Shown here: one piece after another, positions 1 to 13,200 of the stretch | Layout of the letters: every line of letters starts with the position of its first letter | Position numbering within the stretch: position 1 is the first letter of the stretch | From: Acacia acuminata | Taxonomy: Eukaryota > Streptophyta > Magnoliopsida > Fabales > Fabaceae | Assembly (NCBI GenBank): GCA_019022655.1 | Contig: JAFJYI010000020.1 | Coordinates: 124,001-188,000 of the forward strand | Length of the DNA: 64,000 nt | Reading direction: 5' to 3' | Made by a program: the position numbers and the translations under genes | Notes under the pieces: generated by a model | What the model saw: only the letters and a program-made list of their open reading frames with translations | Told to the model about the DNA's origin: nothing | Databases searched by the model: none

Positions 1-1364
1 AAAGAGTATTATTTATATATTACACTACTACAAGGTTTTGTAGGCTTTTATACTCCTCTAATCTTTAATGTAGTACATGTTTATTTAATTTTGAGAGATT
101 AAAAAAGATAAATAAATTATTTAATAATAAAATATACAACATGACTTCTCTAAAATACTCTTATGTAACATTAGACTATATAAGTTAGACAACTTAGTTT
201 TTTTTTAAAAAAAAGTAAATAGAAGAGATAAAACAAGAAACAATAACAACAAGCACTATTACACGAAGTGGGCCAGAGGTAAAATAAAAATATGTTTTAT
301 ATTTAATTAGGACCAAAATTTACCCATAAATTAGATCTTACATTTAAGGTCACTGGAGGAATACAGGGTAAATTTAACTTTAAACTAGTTAAGGTTAGAA
401 AAATTATGAAAGATTCTGGTGGACCAAAACTTGGGCAACTCCATGAATAATCAGTCCAACTAGTCTTAGGGTTACTTCTTTTTCCCCCTTTAAATTTTGG
501 TGAGGCACTTGCAGTATCCCTTCCTAATAATAATAGAGACTAATCTTTATTGATCAGATACTAAGGGTGCTAATTAAGGATAAATTTCTCTACTAAGTTT
601 GCTCCATAGATAAAGTTTAGGATCGAGATCTCAATTATGCTTACTCTTTATAAGGCAATAGAAGACATCTAGCCACTCACATAAGTGAAGGAGCATGCCT
701 ATTGGCTTATGCCTTGATAACTTTTTCAAAATTAAACCAAGGATTGCAATAAACTGTGCAATCTCGAATCATCTCTTGTGGAGCCTTGTATTAACTGGCT
801 AGCAGTATGATGATTGACATAAAACAAGTTAAAAAGGATTTTTGAGCTTTTTATCTATCCACTAAGTTGCAATTAAACTAAATTGCTTTAAAATAAATAT
901 GTTTATATTTTTAAAATGTCCTAGAACAATGAATTTTATCTATCATTGTTTTAAAAGATAATGAGAGTGTTCTATTCCGACAAAGATGCCTAAAAGACTC
1001 TTTGAGCTAGTTTGAGTTAAGTGAATTAATTTCTTTACACTGGGTAAAAATTAATCCCTCTAACAGAAACCCAATTTAAATACTAGCAATTGGAATTAAT
1101 GGAATGTAATGACACAAGTAACAAAGAACCCTTACATTAAAATAAAAATAATATATTCATAGCAACTTCAAACAAATGTTATACCAAGTCAGTTGCATGA
1201 AATTGCTACTATTGAAACACAAGTGTGAAATGCACACAATTAAATCCAAATGGACATCTAATCTCATAAATTGCATGGAACCTAATGCAAAATCTCAGTC
1301 TAATAATTAATTCAACTCTAAACCTAAAATTCAACTAATACAAAGGATTAAAGCTAAAAATTAA
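1..1364. other. AT-rich intergenic DNA without a recognisable gene
   Basis: No long or conserved reading frame is visible. Around 50-125 there is a stretch beginning CTCCTCTAATCTTTAATG after TA, which resembles the left half of the Stowaway-like element at 4993. No right half was found. The rest is AT-rich with many stops in all frames. Confidence 0.5.
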
Positions 1365-1389
1365 ATGGTAAAGCACTCTTCTATGAAAC

Positions 1390-2060
1390 TCCAAGCTCAA
1401 GAATCAATCCCGATCGATGGAGGAAGGGGACGTCACAATCCCGATCGATGGAGGAAGGGACGTCATCGGCGACTGCGAAGAACGGAGGTGGAGAGAGAAA
1501 GAGAGAGTGAAGGTCCAATCAATGGAGGTGGGTCTGTTTATTTTATTATTATTATTATTATTTTCAATTCTCCCGCGGCGCTGTAATCTCTCCCATAATG
1601 TCGAGCTCTCTGGTCTGGAAATCAGACCTAATTGTCAATGCAAAATGCTGTGTTTCACGTAGGGACCTAACTGAATAATTTTAAAAGTTTGTAAAGGGAT
1701 AAAATAGAAAATTTTAAAACATTTATTGGGCTACGCTGTAATGTTTAAACAGTATGGGATTTTCTGTAATTTTCTCTGATCCTTTTCTTCATTGAGTTGC
1801 AGTTTCCAGAAATTATGGGTCCTTTTATGTAATTTTTCCTAAACTGGTATGCAAAGGAAATAAAACCAAAATATATTAACTTTTATTGCAAAAGTCAATC
1901 GATTGAGATAAATCATGAAATATATGACTTTTTTGCCCCTTTTTAGTCTTTATTTCATGCAAACAACTTTAATCACAATGAGGCATTTTAAGCTCAATTA
2001 TTATGACAAAAACCATAAATAAAATATAAAAATATATAACAAAAATAGGAATTTATCAGT
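1390..2060. repeat. Dispersed LTR-like repeat fragment
   Basis: Positions 1935-2060 share a diverged block with 57715-57870. The common core reads AATTATTATGACA, then AAATAAAATATAAAAA. In front lies a GC-richer patch with a short tandem duplication: the unit CCCGATCGATGGAGGAAGG occurs at about 1409 and again at 1440. The short frames here (73 and 81 codons) overlap the tandem duplication and have no recognisable domain, so I do not call them genes. The wording of the block recalls non-coding plant LTR sequence, but no LTR ends were located. Confidence 0.4.
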
Positions 2061-4992
2061 AAGTTTATCGTGGCTTTATTTACCATAGTTATTGGGAGGA
2101 ACTCAGTTTTGATTTGCTTTGTTTCAAGTTATTCTTAAAGTAAATATATATATTTTTTATATTATAAACATAAATACCAATTAGCTTTTGGTTGTTGATC
2201 ATCTTCTTCTTCTTCTTTTTTTTTTTTTTTTTTTTTGACTAGAAGTACGTAGTTGGGGTGTTATTTTAATTTTTTTTTTCTCTTAGCAAAAGTCTCATTT
2301 TAGAAAAAAAAAAAGAAATCAAAAAATTAGTTTAAATTAATATTAATAAAAAATAATAAAAAAAATGTTCACAATCTTAATATTCTAAATTGAACTAGAT
2401 AATACATAATTAATGAAAAATGAAAATTTTGATTTAACTTGCTATAACCAACTGCAAATATGAATTATTATTATTTTTTTTTTTTTTTATAAAGTGTTCA
2501 TGAAGTTGAACTTAAATCTTATTCAGCTAGATATTAACGCAAGAAGGTAGGTTTCTAACTTCAAGAAAACTCTTTTTTTTTTTTTTTCCAAAGTTCCAAT
2601 TAAGCAAGTGAAATTTATTTACTTCGTGCAAACATCAACTTCCCTCTCATAATATTATTTGTTCGATCCAGTGCTTCAACCCGGCTCGCTGATAATAAAT
2701 CATGCTTTTGTACTCTTTCTTCGTTCCATGTTCATGTGTTTGGTTTTGTATTTCTCTTGATTTAATTAGAAAAAGTATTGTGTTTAGGTCATAAACTTCT
2801 GGGTAAGTTTCGGTCTTTGATTTCGATGTGCTTACTTTGACAAATTTGAATTGCCCCTAAATTGAGAGACAAACGAATGAATGCACCGCTGTCAGAAAGG
2901 GACTGGTAAAATTAAGCATGTCGGTTTTAATTCAATCTGCTTTATTAACTACCACTCTCATCTTATTTATAATTATTTTTCATTAAATCACCAAGAAGAT
3001 GTAGTCAATTCAATGATTATTGGGCAATCTGCTTTATTAACTACTACTCCTGGTGCCTTATTTATAAGTCTTTTTTAACTAAATCTTACATACCAAAGGA
3101 GATGTAATTAATTCAATGACTATTGGAAAATTTTCAATATTTCCCTCATTTATGAATGTATATTTTTCAACTCTTTCTTCTTTCTATTTTTAAAATTTAT
3201 TGGCATAAGAACAATTAATATGGGTAAAATTATTACATCTCATTTAATTACTATCCTGAAATTGACTTATAAATCGGACCAAATTTTTTGGTAAAAAATG
3301 ACTTATAAATAGAATCAAAGTGGTATGCTTTCAAAATTAATTTGATGTTTGATGTGGTGTGCTAGCTAATTAATTAATATTATTTATACATTAAATAAAG
3401 TCGCATATTGCGGTCTTTGCTTGACGAACAAGGCAGAGAGAGGGATGGCTTTTGAGAGAATTAGAAGCGACCAAGCCCCTCCATTCAAGGGCATCTTGCC
3501 CCCACAATAAAGCACCATGTCCCTAATTTTGGCGCTTTAATTACACTTTTTGGCTGTAAAGTTCCTAATTTATATACCCTCTTTCGATTTTGATGACCAA
3601 AATGCTACCTTACACATTCCCTCTCAATCGCTTCTCAATTATAATTGTAATTGTAATTAATTTTATAATTAGTACTAGCCATAAGCACATATAGTTATAT
3701 ACATAGATTCCCTTCTGTTCTATGTGTAAGGGTTATTAGTAGAGGGATTTGTTTTACTTCTAATGTATTGTCTCAATCCATTTTATCTCCATTTAGGAGG
3801 AGAAAAAAAAATCATTTTATCTTCTAATTTATAATTTCCCCCTAAACTTACCATCTCTATTTATTTTACATATGTGTGTTTGTTGAAGTGGTTTTCTATC
3901 AAGAGAGTAGCTCTTAATGTAAATGATTACAAAGACTAGTTTGGAAAATAAACCAACATACATTTTTTCTCACAAATAATTAACCTAACTAATTTTATTA
4001 ATCTCTACAAGTTAATTGTCTAACTCCTATATTTAGGATCAAAAGAAGTTACTATTTTTTCCATAAATACATATATTTGAAAATGTTATTACTCTTGAGT
4101 GTCTAAATTCAACTCTCAGTACTTTCTATGTTCAAAAACATATCAGCTAGTCATGTACTTACTATATGCCATAAAATCTTAAAACGGACATTTAGGGGTA
4201 ATTCTTCCATGTTTTTATGTTTTAAAATTATTTATTTTAAATCCTGTATACTAACTAATGAATGCTTAGAACTTCTTTGCAAATTATGTATAGGGTCTAA
4301 CGATTAATTATCACATATCCTCTCTTATTCCTTTCTTTTCCCCATGAGAGATATATATAGGAGGAAAATGGCAATAACCTAATTTATAGTCTAGTCACAT
4401 TCGACTTCTCTTTCGTGGATCCCTCATCTTGATCCTGGGAATTAGAATCTATACTTTGCAATGGAAACCCACAAATAATAAAAATAAAAATAAAAAATAT
4501 TAATTGTCCTTATCACATGATGCTGCTGTTTTCTTAATTAAGAGCGTATGGCAAGTTCATCTCTATGAACTAATATTAATTATGTGACAATATTAATTTT
4601 TCAATATTTTATTATTGCATTTCCCTACATTAATTATTTATAGTGTTAAAAATGATCATATTATAACATGACTAGTGGCTTCACATACGCATTACTGCGT
4701 GCTAAAATGAAGAGACATGCAGGGATGGATATCTAGACCAGAAGACCCTCCAAACTTCAACTAGTCTTTAGAAAATATTTTGTTTTATATTTATAAAAGA
4801 AAAAAAGATTTTGGCCCTCAACTCCATGCTTTGTTGGGAAAAAACTCCTACATCCATCACTGGTGATATATATAGTGAAGTATAAATTCATACGTGAACA
4901 AGGCATGTAGGAACCATAGGCTGCATTGTTTAGAATCCTTGTAATTTAAATTTCTCAAATCTTTTATGTTTTAAGTATCAATATAACTACAA
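2061..4992. other. AT-rich intergenic DNA, poly-T tracts, no gene seen
   Basis: Holds several poly-T runs (about 2218-2236, 2466-2489, 2573-2587) and no supported coding region. A short frame at 3445 (about 21 codons after ATGGCTTTTGAG) is too short to call. Nothing else can be supported. Confidence 0.5.
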
Positions 4993-5262
4993 CTCCGATC
5001 GATCTTTAATGTAGACTCAATTGACTAATTTGGAGATATTTTCAAGGAAGATAAATAAAAAAAATTATTTTAAAGTATTTATATTTATCATTTTTCCTAA
5101 ATTAATTTTCCTAACTTAATTATAAATTGATATATAATATAATGATACACACAAGTATTTCAAAACAATTATGTAATATATGCTATAATTAAATAATTTA
5201 TTAAATTTTCTTAATCTCTCCAAATTAATCAATTGGGTCTTATATATATTAAGGACTAAAGG
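4993..5262. mobile_element. Stowaway-like MITE, eroded
   Basis: The left end (CTCCGATCGATCTTTAATG, then GACTCAATTGACTAATTTGGAGA) is the inverted complement of the right end, where TCTCCAAATTAATCAATTG is followed by GTCTTATATATATTAAGGAC. The two arms pair over roughly 60 bp with mismatches. The ends resemble the CTCCCTCCG-type termini of Tc1/mariner Stowaway MITEs. No coding capacity. The exact borders and the TA target duplication are uncertain. Confidence 0.55.
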
Positions 5263-6063
5263 TATATATAGTACTTTACATAAATTAAGAAAATAATTAA
5301 AGTTGGTTATTTATTGTAAAATTTCAAAATTACCTTAAACAAAAATAATTAGTTAGAGAAGTTTGATTAATTAATTGGAAATCTCTATTGTTGTTAGAGA
5401 TATTTGGTACCAAAAAAATAAACTGTCCAACAAAACATTATATTCGGAGCTCTTTATAATAAAGACCGGGGAGTATGTTATTAGTACTGCGATGTTGACA
5501 AAACAAGAATATGTCATTGGAGCGGTAAAGGTCGATCGTGCGTTTTGCCCTTTAATTTGGTGGTACTACTGGTTTGGAACAACTTAATGCTTCCTTCATA
5601 TCCATGCAGCTTTCTCATGATCAATTGATTGTTATATGTATGGTTTGTTTGGATATTATTTTAAATATTTTTTCTGTCATCAGTGCATTTCTTGGTAGAC
5701 TCTTCTCTTCATTCACTTTGCTTTCTTGACAGAATGAAAAACAAAACATCAACCATTTATGCTGGTTATATATATCTTCTCGAAAATAAATTATGTTATT
5801 GAGAAGTTCCATACAAGATAGTGTGTTGAGCTCAACTCATGCATTCTTACACACACACATTTAGTTTCTAATGGATGTAAATACTTGTAGATATTCTAAT
5901 AACCTTAGAGTTTAAAGTCATGAAAGCTCTCGGCAAAGTGAGAGGTTACAAATTTGATCTGGTTTTTAACATAGGGTTGTTAGTGTCTACTCTCTAATTA
6001 ATACATATACGCACACTTGTAGACCAATGTGTCTAGATCAAGTTATTATCAATACGTATCAAA
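5263..6063. other. Intergenic DNA, no gene seen
   Basis: AT-rich. Two short frames on opposite strands (63-70 codons) show no domain or conservation that I recognise. Confidence 0.45.
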
Positions 6064-6064
6064 A

Positions 6065-6137
<73 letters not shown>

Positions 6138-6138
6138 G
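6064..6138. repeat. Compound microsatellite (CA)n(TA)n(GA)n
   Basis: About 20 CA units pass directly into about 7 TA units and then about 9 GA units. The overlapping low-complexity reading frames on both strands are artefacts of the repeat. Confidence 0.97.
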
Positions 6139-6978
6139 CAAACACAAACACACGTGATATGGAATTTCATTTAAAAAATAATAAATGTGAAAGTGAAGTT
6201 GTCTTTGAAATTGTGTAAAATCACATGAAAGATTGAAGCAAATGATGTGAGACACTCATAACACCCATTTCCACATATATTATAGTTGGTCAGAATATAA
6301 AAAATAATGGACGATGAGGATGTATGTTTAGTCGAAATAGATGATAAACAGAGAATTTATAATTGCTTATGACACGTGATCAAGTTTAATTTGAAAATTA
6401 ATTATGATTACTAGAATTACTGATAAAGTATTTATATTTTCTTAAAAGAAGGGGGGAAAAAAGATCGTGACAACATTGGAGACGCATGCACGCTCTTGCT
6501 TCATTTTCCTAACCACACAACAACATCTTATATGATGCTTCCCTCTGGTCCCAGTCTCTATGATATGTTCAGATCATGGAAGAAGGAAAAGAAAAATATA
6601 TATAAACAATATGTGTGTGTGTGTGTAACGATATTTTCTTGAGTCACTCTTTTTCCCCTAACTATATAAATGACTAATTGATGATTGTGCAGGAATTTAT
6701 TTTTCTTCTAGTACTACAATGCTTGTTCGAAGTTCTATTCCGGCTATATCATTCAACTGTCTCTTCCTTTTTAAATTTTTTTTTCTTATTCATATACTAC
6801 CTAGGATTCTTAGGGACTTTTTACTTGATCCTAAACATAATTTAAAAAATACCCAAATTGAATTCGTAGTTCCGTACCAAAATGCATCAAGAAAAAATAA
6901 AGCCCGCCCACTAACGCCACTCTTTTAATGGTATATTAATTTTTTCCCTATGAAATTGAAGAAGGGTATATTTGGGAA

Positions 6979-7652
6979 TAGAGCTGGGAATCAGGGCCCG
7001 CCCCTACGGGGCTGAGATAAGGAAAACATCTTGTTTTTCAAAGCCTCCCGATAGTAAAGGGGGCCGGCGGCCCTACGAGGGCTGGAAATTACTATTCCAA
7101 ATTTTAACTATTTTTTTCCGGGTTTTTTCAAAGAAATATAATTAGTAAATTGCAACCATTAAAATTCTAATCTATCAAATAAATATTATCAACATTAATA
7201 TTTAAACAATACAAATCATCCAACAAATAAACACATTCATTAATTAAGTAATAAAAAACAAACCATTGTCACAATTGCGCTCACATAAAACGTAAGAAGC
7301 ATTAAACTAATCAACATTAAATAACTCACATAAAATATAAAAGCATACCATTATCATTGTCAATTGTCACCTTCTTCATCACTATCATCAATTTCATAGA
7401 TATTTGATTGGGCTTCACTTTGAAGCGAAGGTTGTCTTCACTCTTTGACTAATTTTTTTTTTTTAAAAAATGAAAATCTACGAATGAGGGCCTAACGGGC
7501 GGCGAAACCTGCGGGGGCAGGATTAAGCCCGAGGCCCTACAGGGCCCCTGCCCTGGCCAATTTCAAATTTGAGCATATTTTTTAAGCCGAGCCCTACGGG
7601 GCCAGGGCCTAAACCGGCCGGCCGACGGGCCCGGCCCGATTTCCCGGCTCTA
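6979..7652. mobile_element. Non-autonomous hAT-type DNA transposon (674 bp)
   Basis: Flanked by a perfect 8-bp target duplication, TTTGGGAA, at 6971-6978 and 7653-7660. Terminal inverted repeats are TAGAGCTGGGAATC at the left and the complement of GATTTCCCGGCTCTA at the right. Subterminal regions are strikingly GC-rich (runs such as GGGCCCGCCC, CCGGCCGGCC) in an otherwise AT-rich genome, while the core is AT-rich. No transposase is encoded. The 8-bp duplication and TAG-type ends fit the hAT superfamily. Confidence 0.88.
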
Positions 7653-8850
7653 TTTGGGAAGGTCATTTTCATTAAAAAAAAAATGAAGTTATTCACTAAT
7701 TTTAACGTTGTGGTTTATTCATGTGATTCAATTAAAAGGATAATGTATTAGGGATGGGGGGAGTGTTTATTATTATTATTGTTTTAGTGAATTAAGAAAA
7801 TTTAGCAACTGAATTCATATATATTCTATACTACAATAAAATTATTATACTCAATTAAAAGAGTAATGTATTAAGGATAGCCCATTTTGCCCTAGAGCAT
7901 GTGAACAATGTTTCTCGCTTTGATAAATAATTTTTTCCTGAAATTTCTGTTTGTTCCTATCTATTTATTTTAGTTTCAATGTCCCGAATTTAAAGATACC
8001 CCTTACCATCATTAATTACCATATTCTAAACGAAAATTGTAAAAATCAGTCATGATACCCACTTGGGTTTTATGCATGTAAGAGTTAACGTATTCTAGTT
8101 CTAAGAAATTACACTCAATGACCAAATTTCATAAAAGGTTAAAATATTAAAGAATTAAAATCTCTAAGATTACCCTGAAATATCAAGACATTTAGTATAT
8201 GTTGTTTTTAAAAAAATTATTATTAAAGTTAGTTAAAATTGTAAATTTTAAATAAATATTAATATATTGAATGACTACTCTCTTAAGACTATTTAACTTG
8301 TCCTATTAGTTAAAAAAGAGATGTCATTTAACCACATACTCAAATTGAGAAAGGTTTAAGCTGTTTTACTCATTAACATCAATACCAATGTGAATATAAT
8401 TATAATAAATTTTATAACAAGTTACATTTATCACAAAAGCATAAACAAGTTAATTAATAAGGTTAGAAAAAGTACAATAAAGAATATTATGTGGCAAGGG
8501 AAGTAAGAAATTTTTATTTGTAGAATAATCAACTATAGGGGAAAATGAGGAAGAGCTGAAGAATAAAAAGGGCCATGTGGGGAGCATGTGGGGTGATTGC
8601 ATTGAGCATTTTCTTGTGTAAGGCAAAATGCCAAACCTAAAGAGCCCAAGATCAATCCAGTATTCAATCAATGGTGGGACCTGATTGCCTCCTATCAGCT
8701 TGTATTCCGGATCCTGCCAATTCATTCTATTCTTATTTTCCAATTTTTCTTATTTAATTTCTATTGAAAAGAAAAAAAAAAAAAAAAAGGACGAGATAGA
8801 GGTGAGAATGATCTGTAAATATAGAGATAAAGAGAAAAAAAAAAACTTCA

Positions 8851-10105
8851 GGATTAATACTATTGTTGATGCTTATAGTTTGATTGAATTTTGTTTTTGG
8901 TCTCTATATTTCAAATTATAGTTGTTAGTTCTTATAGTTTCATATAGGGGTGTTAAATCATCATGCGCCACTGTCCTTGCCCGCATTTTGAAAAATCGTC
9001 CTTAACTTGAGGGAAAGCGGCCCAGGCGGGGCACAAATGGGCGAGGGCATTTTGCGGGCGGGGTGGGCATCGGGCATGGTATGCTACCCCGCCCATTTGG
9101 CCTACCCGTAGTTATAATATTTTTTTCCATTACGGCTTCTTCTTCTTTCTCATTCATCTCACTTCCTTCTCTTCTTCTTCTTCAAGACCTTAGAAGATGA
9201 GAACGGACCGGATCCTTCTTCTTCTTCACAGTAGAACATAGGTGGAGCTCTAGTGAAACTCGATCTGCTCCGGTGGAGCGTCGATCTACTCCGTGAAGGC
9301 TTGGCTGCTCCCGGTGAAGCTTGAACTCGAGATAGTTGATGCACCGATCGCGAGATCTATTTGCGACGGTGTGAAAGAATTCGCTTAGATTCTAGTTCAA
9401 ACTCTCCGCGATCCGGTTGTATTTTTTCGATTGATACATGCCGTCGGCTAGTGGGAACGAACACCTTCATTTCTTTGCTCTCCTTCGATCGTGACTTTGG
9501 TGAAGAAGGACGGAGGAGAAAATGGTGGTTTGATCTCGTCGGCGATCTTGGGTGAGTCAGTATTTCGGCAATGAGGTGAAGCTCGTCCGGCAAGATATGT
9601 TGCTATGCTCCTCCTACCTAATGTGGACTTCGGGCATGGTTTGATCTCGTTGGCGATCGTGGGCATGTAAGGGCTGCCGCCTTGACCCATTTTTGCCCCG
9701 CCCAAAAATGTTAGGGCTTCTATCGGGTAGGGGGGCGGGCCGCATTTTTTCGCCCTGTGATCTTTCGGGCAGGGCATCGAGCAAGGGTCTCGCCCTGCCC
9801 AACCCTGCCCATGAACACCCCTCACTTTCATATAAGCTCGGTTTTAGTTTAACAACGATAATGTTAAGTATATGGACCAAAAGTTTTGGTTTTAGTATTT
9901 ATACTTTTAATAAGTTTTGGTTTTTATAAGTTTTAGTTTTTGTTCATATATTTTTCATAATCAGTTAGGTCCTATACTTAACGACATTAAATAAAGATAT
10001 CCCATTAAACTAAGACTAAATCCTCGTCAAAATATAAGGACTATAGAAACTACAATTTGAAGCTATATATATCAAAATTAAAATTTAATCAAATTAAATT
10101 ACCAA
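8851..10105. mobile_element. Inverted-repeat MITE split by a later hAT insertion
   Basis: The left part (8851-8944, starting GGATTAATACTATTGTTGATG, then TTTTTGGTCTCTATA) and the right part (about 9825-10105, ending with GGACTATAGAAACTACAATTTGAAG and AAATTTAATCAAATTAAATTACCAAC) resemble the two arms of the element at 28353-28627. They are separated by the hAT element at 8945-9824. Borders are approximate. Confidence 0.5.
8945..9824. mobile_element. Non-autonomous hAT-type transposon with GC-rich ends (880 bp)
   Basis: Left end TAGGGGTGTT, right end AACACCCCTCA, forming an inverted repeat with one small indel. The flanks are GTTTCATA (8937-8944) and CTTTCATA (9825-9832), an 8-bp target duplication with one mismatch. 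Both ends carry repeated GGCGGG/CCCGCC motifs. Several overlapping frames of 60-127 codons inside follow the high GC content and show no transposase motif. Confidence 0.8.
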
Positions 10106-10215
10106 CAAAGGTTGGTCCTGTTGGTAAAGAAGTTACCTCATAACCATAGGTATGCTCTGACCTTGGTAAACCCTTGAGTTCTAACTCACATAAACTTTTA
10201 AAATAAGAAATATTA
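10105..10215 (+). mobile_element. Possible tRNA-derived SINE head
   Basis: Contains an A-box-like stretch (TCCTGTTGGTAAAGAAGT) and, about 55 bp on, a B-box-like GAGTTCTAACTC, the usual spacing of a pol III promoter derived from tRNA. No clear tail or target duplication was found, so this is tentative. Confidence 0.35.
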
Positions 10216-13200
10216 ATTAAATTGTAAGAACATTAACCCAAAATTTTTATCAATTTTTTGTATAGATATCTGATTGTATTATATTTGAACCTTGTTAGGC
10301 CCAAATAGTTGACCTCATGTTTAAGCGGTCAAAGCCCTTTTACTATGATTAACACTTGTTGATAAAATTTTATTAATTTAAGACATATTTAGTTACTTAA
10401 TTTTCATTCCTTTATATGTGAGAATAAGTTATAAGAAACTTATAATAGAGACCGGAGTGGAGTGGTACATGAATGACATTATTGAACAAACATTTTTTAA
10501 GCTTAATTTAAGAAGACCTAGCTAATATAATTTTGTTGAATTCTTATTCCATTTCTTCTTCTTATCATTTCAAATTTTCTACAAACCTTTTTTTCCTAAA
10601 AATTCAGTCATGTTCTTTATTGCAAATATCAATTATTAATACATATAATATGAAACATGGAGCACGTATAGTATAATTTATAAGTCATAAATAGTGCCAC
10701 TCACTGATTTTCATGCAAATAGGAAAATATTTAGATGTATTGTAGTAAACTATAGACAAATAAAAAGTAAACGTGAAAAAATTAAATAAATATTACATTG
10801 TTTATCGTATTCTTTTTCATTGTAATATAACATAATTTTGGAGTATTCACAATTGAAAAAAAAAATTTACTATCCAGAAAATTACTTATAAATAAAACAT
10901 TTCATACCTACATGAAGTCAGATAAATTTATCGTGTTATTCATGACTTATGAACAATGTTTTTTGCATTAAATATCATTATATTGATATAAATTGATGAG
11001 ATATTGCTTCCGTCATTATTTTATTTTAAATTAGTGACAACATAATAAAGAAAAATATGATTTGTTTTTTTACCTGACAAGAAAAAGATTATTAAGAGCC
11101 TGAGAAAATATTTTTTTCATAATTATAATCAGCTAGATAGAAATTGAAATTGTGTCCCCTCTTCAGAAAAAGGTTGTATCACATGATGACACGAAAAAAT
11201 TAAATGAAAAATTTCTTACATCTCTGTACTACAATACCACGATCAGCGGCGTAACCCATTTCTCATTTATGCACATAAACATCAACGTAATACCGATACC
11301 ACAGAATGAAGAAAGAAAGAAAAAGTAGAGTAGCCCTTTACCATTAAAAATTGGAACTTTAACTTTACTTTTTAACTAATTATTAAGTGTAGCAAAGTTG
11401 AAAGATTCCATTTTAAAATTTGACAAATGAACACCTCTTAAAAATAAACACGTCTATGTACAGATCCTTTTTTTTTTTTTTTTTTTTTTTCGGGGAACAA
11501 CTAGCTAGTCCTGTATATATTTTATATACAGTTTAAGATGCGAATAAATAATGTAACTTTACATGTGATATTATTAAAGTGAAACATGTATGTTGATGTA
11601 GACAAAATCCTTTTATCATACCTTGAGAATTTATCATCGTGTATTGTAGACTCCAACGTTGTACGTAGACATAGCGAATCTTGTTAATACATTGTGTGGG
11701 GATATGCTTCATTAACTTTCCGTCCAGTATAACATGCTATTTGATCAGAAATTGGTCACATGCATGCATTTTAGCAAATTAAATTATGATTTGTGTGAAC
11801 AAGATTGCCAACACCAGTTGGACTTTCTAGAGAAAAATCTAATATTTATTGTTCTCAAGAAAATAAAGTGTATTTAATTTCCTGCCCATTCATACGGTTG
11901 TGTGTGCTGCTGCATAATTAATTAGTTTAATCATACGGCGATCGAATTCAATGTAACAAATGAATAATCGATTTTTCTAACTTTCCATGGTTCAAGTGAG
12001 GCCATAAATCGCTGTTTGTGTCTACCAATCAAGCCGAAACAAGCAATCAAATCAACTATTTTTATATACAGCCAATGTCGCGTCACGTAATTACTAAACG
12101 TCTTGTAGACATGTTTTATATTTTACAAACATGTCTTAACCTAATCATGTGATATCAAAATGTGTTAACCTGATCCTGTTATAACTTTTCAACATCTCTC
12201 GAGCTTTACATTTCATGAAGAAATATATTCATTATTCAGAGTTAAATTGTAACAGGTGATGAATCGTCAGTGACATTGCATGAACTTGAACGAACAAATT
12301 GATTAACTTATGTGGTGCATCAATAAGAATACCATGACCGGTAATTGGAAACGTCACGTCTTAATTGAAAATATAAAAACATCCTTTTTCAAATGAAACT
12401 CATCAGGAATTACTCGTTGACGATGATTTTCAGAAAGGCTAACTTGGTTTCTGATTGAAGAAGCTAGGTAGGAGTGGGTTGGTTTGTGCTTTTGTCTTAA
12501 TGTTGTTATGTTTTCTAACTTTGTTGGTTTGTTTTAGTTTTATGAGGTTTTTTTTTTTCTGGCCAAAAAAGAATTTGAACTACCCTTCTCTTAAGTCCTT
12601 TTTGGTTTATATAAATACACGCACAATATTGATATGTTAAGTTTTGCTTACAATGGTTTGTAACCAAAATTAACCATATCAATATAATGAGCTTTGCAAC
12701 TAAGATATGTTCTTTTTTATCTTTAATATAAGAATTACTTAACTAATTTTAATAGATTAAAAAAACGAGAAAAATTACTTAATTAGAACAAATATAACAT
12801 GTGTGATATCTCTGAAATGCACATTTGTAGCATTACATTATATATCAATTTATAAATTAGATAAATTAGTTTGAAAAATATCATAAATATTATAAACAAA
12901 ATATATTAACGTATTATATTTAGAACTAAAACTAAACCCCTAACAAGCTCCTATATATTTATCGGAGGATATATTTAGTATAGGAGGATTATCATTTAGC
13001 TGATGTGTTGATATATAAATGACGCAATACTCTCAAGATTGCAATGAGAGAAAATGTTGAACTGGTTAAAGCATATGACAGAGATATAAAAGAGAACATT
13101 ATTAATACATATCATCTCTTGTTCATCTCTTGTTCTTGATATAAGATCTAGTTTATAATACCAATCACACTATAAATTATATTTCATATTAAAGACCGGA

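Noticed and set aside
3445..3510. 21-codon frame starting ATGGCTTTTGAG
   Set aside because: Too short, no supporting promoter or conservation visible.
6027..6255. Frames encoding His-Thr and Val-Cys runs
   Set aside because: Direct translations of the compound microsatellite.
6719..6928. Possible organelle-derived fragment
   Set aside because: The 69-codon frame looked slightly organelle-like, but I could not match it to any plastid or mitochondrial gene.
9159..9929. Cluster of overlapping frames on both strands
   Set aside because: They follow the high GC content of the hAT element at 8945 and show no transposase motif.
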